From Heliocybe sulcata (lineage: Eukaryota; Basidiomycota; Agaricomycetes; Gloeophyllales; Gloeophyllaceae), in assembly GCA_004369045.1 (NCBI GenBank), contig ML213522.1, forward strand, positions 375,775-439,774: a DNA stretch of 64,000 nucleotides. The letters are read 5' to 3'. Below the pieces are notes generated by a model. The model did no database searches, was not told the origin of the DNA, and saw only the letters and a list, made by a program, of their open reading frames with translations. The translations under genes were made by a program, and so were the position numbers. Positions 57,701 through 64,000 of the stretch are shown in pieces. The first letter of the stretch is position 1. Every line of letters starts with the position of its first letter.

Positions 57701-59691
57701 ATACGCCTCTTCCGCCGCGGGCAGTTCAGTCACTGGTTCTTCCTCAACTTCAAGAACCTCCGTTGCCAGAGGGACTTCCTCCGCCACCGGCTTTTTGGCT
57801 ACTAGCTCCTCCTTAACCCTCTCCTCGACTGCAGACTCCTCAGCAGCTTCTGCAGAGACCGGTGCTACTTCCTCCGCAAGAACTTCTTCAGGTTGCACCG
57901 GCACACCTTCCTCAGTGACAGAAGCTGCCTCAGGCACTTCCTCTGTGACTAGCGACTCAGATGAAGGCACAGCCTCGTCCAGGGCAGCAGAGCCTTCCGG
58001 CACCTCCTCGGATCCGCGTTCGCCCACCTCAGAATCATAGGCAGGCTCAGGGACAGCATCCTCATCCACAAGCTCCTGGGGCACAGGAACACCTTCTTCA
58101 TTTACAACGACGGGCTCCGGTGCTCCCTCTACAGGCCCGGGTTCCTGCGATTCTTCCTCGGCAGCGGAGGCTGCCTCGGGCAATTCTTGAGCGAGCGGTT
58201 CATTTGCATGAGGCTCAGCGATAATCCCCTCAGGAACAGGCACTCCTTCCTCAGTGACGGGGGCGGGTTCGGGTGCTGCTTCAACGGAGTCCATTGCGGC
58301 TGCATCGCCCGTGGATTCCTCAGCAGAAGCATCCTCTGGAATAGTAGCACCCCCCTCCGTGATAGGCGCTGGCTCAGGAGCTTCTTCAATGGGTGCCGGT
58401 GACGCTTCTTCGACTGCGCCCAGCTCAACCGCCTCAGGAGCAGGCGCGGAGTCAGGTAAGGCTGTCTGAATAGCGGAGCTGTGATCCATGAGAGGAACGA
58501 CGACCGACTCCTCTACAGCCGGAGTGGCCGTCTCTTCCTCAGCAGGAGCCCCACCTCCGGGCTCGGCAGTAGCATCAGTCTCTATCGCAGGCTCAGCTGA
58601 CGACTCATCCAGAACTGGGACGACCGGCTCCTCCTCCAACGTGGGCGCACTTTCTACTGCTTCGTCGATGGCCTCTCCAGAGGGCCCCTCGCCTGCTGGG
58701 TCCTCCGGGACTAGGACACCCTCCTCCAAGACGGGAGCAGGCTCTGATGTTTCTTCGACCGGTGCAGCTTCTTCGACTGATGCAGATTCTCCAGCAGGGA
58801 CTTGCTCCTCTGTTGGAGCGGAGACGGCCTCTTCCACTGCTGGAGACTCCTCAACAGCAGCGGCGGGGGAAGCTTCCTCCGCGACTGGCGCTTCCTCAGC
58901 AGAAGCGGTAGCCTCTTCTTCCAGAGACGTAGGCACACCCTCTTCCGTGGCCGGAGCCGCTTCGGGGGCATCAATCAGAGCTGACTTGACGGCTTCTTCG
59001 GCTGGCGCATCGGCCGACGCACTCTCAGCTGGAGATTCGACCACGTCCCGGGACGCATCTCCAGGGATTTCGTCCGTAGCATCTTGCGTCTCGGACTCAG
59101 CATGCGCCTCTTGGGCAGTTTCTTCTTTCACTTCTTCTGCCTGAGCAGGAACGATGGATTCCTACAAACATTGTATTGTTCAGCATCCATCTTTGCGAAG
59201 AGTGATGATAGAACGCTACCGCAGTAATCTCATCGGGCAACAGGGCTTCATCGATAGTATGATACGCGTCGCCATTTGCGACCTCCAGGCCAGCCGATGC
59301 CTCATCGCCTTCGGCTGGGGTCTCATTCCACGATTGATTGTGAACAGGTTTCTTGAGAAGAACATGCTTAGGCAGCTCATCTGTCTCCTCAGTCTTCCAA
59401 CGCCCCAAGTCAGACCCCTCAAAACACGCAGCCCAAATCACTCACAGAGGCGCTCAGTAGAGCATTGTGACCATTTAGTCCATTGGCATGCTCTCCTCCG
59501 TTAATATCCTCGACAGAAGTCTCCTCCGCGTGCTTCGCCGGCACATCCACCAACAACACGTTACTCTTTACGGCTTCCTTCTCTTCAGCCTCCAGTGCGC
59601 CGTTCGCGTGCTCGTCATTGACTTCTAACGCATCGATAAGCTCTCTTTCGTGTATCGCAGCTGCGCTGGCTCCTTCTTCTGCCACGGACAT
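54739..59691 (-). CDS. Large acidic repeat protein with five ERPKSPWTPSYSV motifs and a CaaX box
   Basis: Begins MSVAEEGASAAAIHERELID at 59691. A second exon (about 59220-59430) has LGRWKTEETDELPKHVLLKK. A giant exon (about 55889-59155) follows, almost wholly Glu, Ala, Pro, Val and Thr, in units such as EEGVPVPE, AEEVPEAASVTEEG and VVVPLMDHSSAIQT (the last duplicated as VVVPLMDESSTIQT). The motif (E/P)ERPKSPWTPSYSV(T/S) occurs five times (about 56660, 56290, 55840, 55650 and 55450), usually followed by a short acidic helix with ELxQLExLPP. Each of the last copies lies in its own exon. The final exon is Ser-rich, then a Lys run, and ends GKWCIIM-stop, a perfect CaaX prenylation signal. I infer a long, disordered, prenylated scaffold at a membrane. 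Family known to me only as uncharacterised mushroom proteins. Confidence 0.8.
57034..57099 (-). repeat. Perfect 33-bp tandem duplication inside the repeat protein gene
   Basis: CCTCAGTTTCAGGAGCTGG and the next 14 bases occur twice back to back (57034-57066, 57067-57099), encoding two identical 11-residue EEPAPETEAIV units. It must be recent. Confidence 0.9.
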
Positions 59692-60260
59692 GTCACAAGA
59701 CCCAAATAATTAAAGACACGCCCAAACTATGGAATGTGAGAATCTCCGGATACTGACTATGCTGAGCCACTTACAAAAGTAGAACAGTCTTGTCGATAAC
59801 GAGCAGCAGATTGAATTCAACGTTGGCAGCGGGAGCGAGGGGTCCAGGGAGTCCTCGCTGATGCTCGTGTAGAACCGCTATCAGTTCCTTTCCTTTTTGC
59901 CTGGCCCCGAAAAGAAGTCGAAGCAGACGCGCCCCATCTCACGTGATCGTGCGGGCGCTGCTGGCAAGCCCAGGCGGCACAAAACGAGTCGAGGGGTTCT
60001 CTGGATCTGGCTTGAGTGGAATATATACAGTGTAAGTCCTGAACGCCCTACGTTTACACGATAGACAAACTGGATTAAATCTGCCTACGCGACACGAGGC
60101 CAGATTACAAGGAAGAAGAAAAGAGTACTAAAACGAACATAGGCAAACAGTCCATCGGAAAAGACAGGATTAAAAGAGTGACAGTCAATCGTCCGACATC
60201 ATGAAGTCGTATTGAATCCGGAGTCGAGTCCAGTCGCTAACGACTCTCAACGAGCACCGC
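59692..60260. other. Intergenic, promoter of the CaaX-protein gene
   Basis: No gene recognised. It spans the upstream region of the CaaX-protein gene and the 3' flank of the next minus-strand gene. Confidence 0.45.
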
Positions 60261-61151
60261 TCAGAAAAGAGCAGCACCGACAAGACCCATAACACCCGCG
60301 ACGCCGAAGGCGCCAACCGAGGAACCCCGAGAAGCACTGCTGCTGGAAGTCGAGGAGGGAGACGAAGATGTTGCGCTGCCACTGTGGCTAGACGAAGAGC
60401 CTGACCCTGCAGAAGTGGAGGATGCAGACGAGCCACTGGACGCGGAGGTTGCGGGGCTGTAGCCATATCAATGATACAGATCACATGAGGTGAAAGACTT
60501 GACTCGCCTGCTGCCAGAAGTAGACGAGCCACCCGCCACGACGCTGGTGCTGCCGTTCAAGCAGCTAAAAGAGGACGTCGGCATGAGCAAAGAACAGCTA
60601 TGTCTGGCTCGTACCTGGTGTCACCGCCATCCTGAACCGTGACAATGTCCGAGAATGCCTGAGTACCTGAGCTGTCCTTCAGGGCGACAGTGCTGTGGTT
60701 CGATGTCAAGCTGTGGCCTCCGCCGTTCTGACATAATGGCTTACAACTGGGTATTGGCCGGGAGTGTCACCTGAGACCAGGAGAAGCTGGTACCCTGCTG
60801 GGTAGGGAACGACTGGATCTAAAGCAGAGTCAGTGTCGTTGCTGGGGAAATTTGGTATTTCGAACTAACAGCAGCAGCGGAGGGCTGACCACCAGGGATA
60901 AGAGACAAGAAGTAAGGGGGGGCGCCGTCAGCCCAGGTGAACTGGATAGGTTCTGTGGACGTGTCATCAACTCAGTGCGGTCTGACCGCATACATGCAAG
61001 CTTACGGCAGGAAACAACGCCGGTACTGAAGATACCATCAGACACCGTCATGACAGGGGTCATTACACATTACTCACGGTGTGTTAACAGTCAGTCCCAG
61101 GACAGCGGGGACGAGCGCGACAAGAGCAGCAGCGGTGGCGAAGAACTTCAT
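60261..61151 (-). CDS. Kre9/Knh1-like Ser/Thr-rich GPI-anchored protein
   Basis: The start at 61151 gives signal peptide MKFFATAAALVALVPAVLG, then LTVNTP, an intron, EPIQFTWADGAPPYFLSLIP (about 60890-60950), IQSFPTQQGTSFSWSQ, and a beta-strand segment with SLTSNHSTVALKDSSGTQAF. This is the N-terminal domain shared by Kre9/Knh1 and the Ser/Thr-rich GPI family (PF10342). It is followed by a Ser-rich stalk (SASSTSAGSGSSSSHSGS) and a hydrophobic C-terminus (VGAFGVAGVMGLVGAALF-stop) typical of GPI addition. Four introns. Expected at the plasma membrane or wall, in beta-glucan organisation by family analogy. Confidence 0.87.
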
Positions 61152-61530
61152 GATGATCAGAGAGTGGACTGGTTACTTAGTGCTGATTGTAGCAGTTGTT
61201 TTAGCCTTCAGAGAACGTGAAGAACAGCGTCAAGAGAAAGTACCGCGGTGGTTGTGAAGGAAAGAGATGAAGAATCAGGTCGCGCGAAGTACCCTGCTGG
61301 GTTTTAATCGGAGTCCTGCACTCGGGGACGCCGAAGACTTCCGGCCGCCGGCCTGCTTCGATACAATGTCATCAGCCCCCGGGCCCCACTACGCCAGGGG
61401 CGCAAAGGTACTGTTACACATCGATACATATGTGGCAGAGCCGTGAATCAGAGCAGGTGCAGAGACACAACCGAGCAAGTAGTTGGACTATATTTTATTG
61501 CCACGCGCGATCGTCGTACTCTAGTGAAGC
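61152..61530. promoter_or_regulatory. Upstream region of the GPI-protein gene
   Basis: About 380 bp; the left part is the GPI-protein promoter. Nothing else recognised. Confidence 0.45.
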
Positions 61531-64000
61531 TTACAGTCCTATCCAGCTGCTGCGCCCGCCCGGATTATGCAGACTCGTCTGGCCAATCTTGACAAGGCCG
61601 ATATCCGTCTTTGCCCAGTCTTCGCTTGATCGCGGGGGCGTTTCCATGCTCCTGTCAGCTGGAAACGGCAAGTCGATTGCGTCAACAACAGGGCTCGGCG
61701 GTGCGACAGGCGTCGCAGCAGGAGCTAGCCACGATCCGTGTCTGTTGACTACCGGGCCCTCCTTTGTCTTCTCCTTCTCCTGCGGCAGCGGAGCATTCCA
61801 CACAGGCAGGAACGACTCAGCATACCATTCATACCAGACACGCTGTCGGTTCGTCAATCGCCACATTGTCACCTGTAGCTCTGAGTTGCTCGGCAAATAC
61901 AAGGGTTCCTGCGTCCCATCAGGAGTCAATAATAACCAGGTACGGAAGTGGTCTACGAGTACCTTGAAGGGAAAGAATATGGGGAACCAGCTCAGCATAT
62001 CTCTGGATATCTGATCCTTTCTGTCGGGGTGGATACTGAGGCCCACGTTTCCGTAAAGTATGGCCTCGAAATAGCCGGCGAGCCCATGAAGGATACCGGC
62101 GTGTGGAATATGGAAAGTTAATCTTGTCGACCTCGTGTTATGACTATTTGTGAGCGGGAGACCTTTTGCATAAATAAACTTAGCCTTGGTCAGTGACGTA
62201 AGAAAACGATACTCGCCTCGAGAATCGAGAGCTGCATCTCTACGGGGATGCTCAAATTCCCAACATTCTTGAACTTGAGGACCGCAGCGGGCGGCGAGTC
62301 CTCCGCCACTGCCGCTAAGAAGATTCACAGCCTGGAACATCACCACATACGGTGTCTCCGAGGTCTTAACATCCCTCCCGGCCTGAGTCTCTTGATATAA
62401 TTTGGAAGAAGACAGCGGTGCGATATGCGCCGTGTATGAAGATGGTATTGATATGCCATCCGCTACCAAGGCGCACTGAGGTTTTGGCATCAAAGGAGCA
62501 AATGACCGTGCGTACGTTTCAAAAATCGCATGGCTCCGTCGAGACATTCCGGACTTAATTCATTGTCTCCAAAGGAGCCCAACAGCTCGCTTACGAGAAT
62601 ATCCACCTTCTCAGGCAGCTCTATCGCTCGCATATCACCAAATCTCAGATCGACTCTGGAACCCCATTCTCGCTGGAGTCTGTCTTGCAAGCTAGTAAGG
62701 AATATTAAGGAGACCCACAATGCACAAGACCTGTACAAACTTACGTCACGTATGCGTTCGGGTTCTTTTCCAACGCGTAGACAAACGCATTTCTGCGGGA
62801 GCGTTCGATGGCTTTCAAGGAACGAGCAACAAGGGGGCCTCTTCCAGCGCCTGCAACACATATGACTCTGTCGATGTTGAGATCACTCCCACTTGAGAGC
62901 CAGGTGCCTCACATCCTATCGCTTTGTGGCCAATCCGCTAAAGCTTGGTATATGGCCTGTTTTAGCCACGCTCAACACAAGATTTACGGCATAGCGTGTT
63001 TTCGTTACCTCCTCATAATTACGGTACTTCACTGGGTCTTGCTCGAACGTATGGTACGTCGCACTCGGAAGATTGTCCATTAATGGCTGGATATCTGCTT
63101 TAGCACGGCCAGTTTAGCTATTCCTAAGAAATGCGAACCTGTAAGGGGGCCTGCAGGTAATCCGTGTACCCTTGAGCGAAATTCTCTACGCTGCCGGGCC
63201 TTTGCCTAGCTTGGATCGCTGGACTTGTCTTCTCCAGATGCCGCACATACTGCAGGTATGCAGTTTCACCTCCCCGACTGTGCACGCCGGAGTTCGCTCC
63301 TTCAATGATTATAGCAGGGTGGTACTGCGTTTTGTCAGTCGCGCAGGTGTCTTACTTTAGCTGATGGGCCCACCTTCACAATGTCACGAATAAAAGCCTG
63401 AGTGCCTTTCGGCAGTACCGGGTATCCCCTAGCATTCGCGATGAACGTCGAAGCTGGAAGGAATATCGAATGCATGGGCTCAGCTGCCCATCTTTCCAAA
63501 ACCCCCGCGGAAGATGGCAGAGGGGGTGTCAAATCCAAGGCTAAGACCAGGAGTGTTAGCTTGCTTGCTCTGGAGATGAATGTCTACCTACTGAGACTGA
63601 GTCTGTGATCATAGTGGCAGATTGAGCGTATGACATCCCACATCTCCCAAGTGGCATTCAATTCTCCTTCCGAGGTCTTGGTGCTACTAGCGCTTTGGTC
63701 AGTGGCTGCAAGTTCGGCCTCACTTGTCGTGATCCGGATGTGGGTCGAGTGAGGTGTAGACGGGTCTGAGGCAATGAACGGGTCTGGTGTCGACTCCTGC
63801 GTAGACACCACGGGTGGTTTGAAGATCGAAGGGTCATATATCGGCAGGCGAACGGATAGCTGCATGTATGGTATACTGTCCAGGCATGCCCTCACCGCGC
63901 GGGCGTAGGACACGACGTGGGCGCGATTTCGGGGAGGAGGGAGTACCACGGTTTGAATATTCAGATACGACGCGTATGCCAATTCTTGCTGCAATGCCTA
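61531..64000 (-). CDS. PRMT5: Protein arginine methyltransferase 5 (PRMT5/Skb1/Hsl7), 5' part outside the window
   Basis: Symmetric dimethylation of arginines on histones and Sm proteins, cytosol and nucleus. The visible part covers the end of the TIM-barrel region ([16 protein letters not shown], about 63930-63980), [19 protein letters not shown], and [20 protein letters not shown] with [14 protein letters not shown]. The Rossmann methyltransferase core includes [12 protein letters not shown]-like coding (about 62840-62870). The double-E loop is [20 protein letters not shown] (about 62540-62600), which binds the substrate arginine. The C-terminal beta barrel has [31 protein letters not shown] and [10 protein letters not shown], then a Pro-rich end to the stop at 61531. 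The start codon lies beyond position 64000, so the gene is cut by the window. Several introns. Confidence 0.93.

Noticed and set aside
57795-59144. Plus-strand Ser/Ala-rich frames over the CaaX-protein gene
   Set aside because: Antisense shadows. The minus strand carries the repeated motifs, splice sites and CaaX end.

Overview
The window looks like a chromosome segment from a filamentous basidiomycete, most likely an Agaricomycete. Nearly every gene is cut by many introns of about 45-65 nt with GTRNGT...YAG ends. Genes are tightly packed on both strands, and several families seen here are typical of mushrooms (seven-TM DUF6534 proteins, Ser/Thr-rich GPI proteins, fungal DOX-P450 oxygenases). 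All identifications were made by reading translated exons by eye. Exon borders quoted were checked for reading phase where stated; other gene ends are approximate.

Left third (1-24 kb): an ER-lumen DnaJ (SCJ1/ERdj3 type, ending KDEL), a predicted mitochondrial protein of unknown function, an MDR-type oxidoreductase, a WSS1-type SUMO/DNA-repair metalloprotease that shares a short divergent promoter with 6-phosphofructokinase, a secreted Ser/Thr-rich protein, an unrecognised basic protein, a 344-N assembly gap with related sequence on both sides, a paraoxonase-like esterase, a Bqt4-like inner-nuclear-membrane APSES protein and a dimeric alpha/beta-barrel protein.

Middle (24-42 kb): a poorly coding stretch with unresolved minus-strand exon traces, two tandem DUF6534 membrane-protein genes split into very many small exons, an NCLX-like cation/Ca2+ exchanger, an intron-containing tRNA-Tyr, a CACGTG cluster, a Pro/Thr-rich wall-type protein of 803 codons and a WW-like/multi-TM protein.

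Right third (42-64 kb) holds the most interesting block. A patatin-like phospholipase fused to a von Willebrand A domain and a DUF2235 alpha/beta hydrolase lie in tandem on the minus strand. Divergent from them is a long psi-factor/linoleate-diol-synthase-type fusion (haem dioxygenase plus P450). In that protein both haem-ligand histidines of the dioxygenase half appear replaced (His to Leu; YRWH to YNWY), while the P450 cysteine is kept. The reading frame then runs on through a C-terminal membrane anchor into an extra domain. The three genes suggest a lipid-release and lipid-oxidation neighbourhood, which is an inference from gene content only. Beyond it lie a Glu/Ala/Pro-rich protein of roughly 1.4-1.5 thousand residues with five copies of ERPKSPWTPSYSV and a C-terminal CaaX box, a Kre9/Knh1-like GPI protein, and the 3' part of PRMT5 running off the window.
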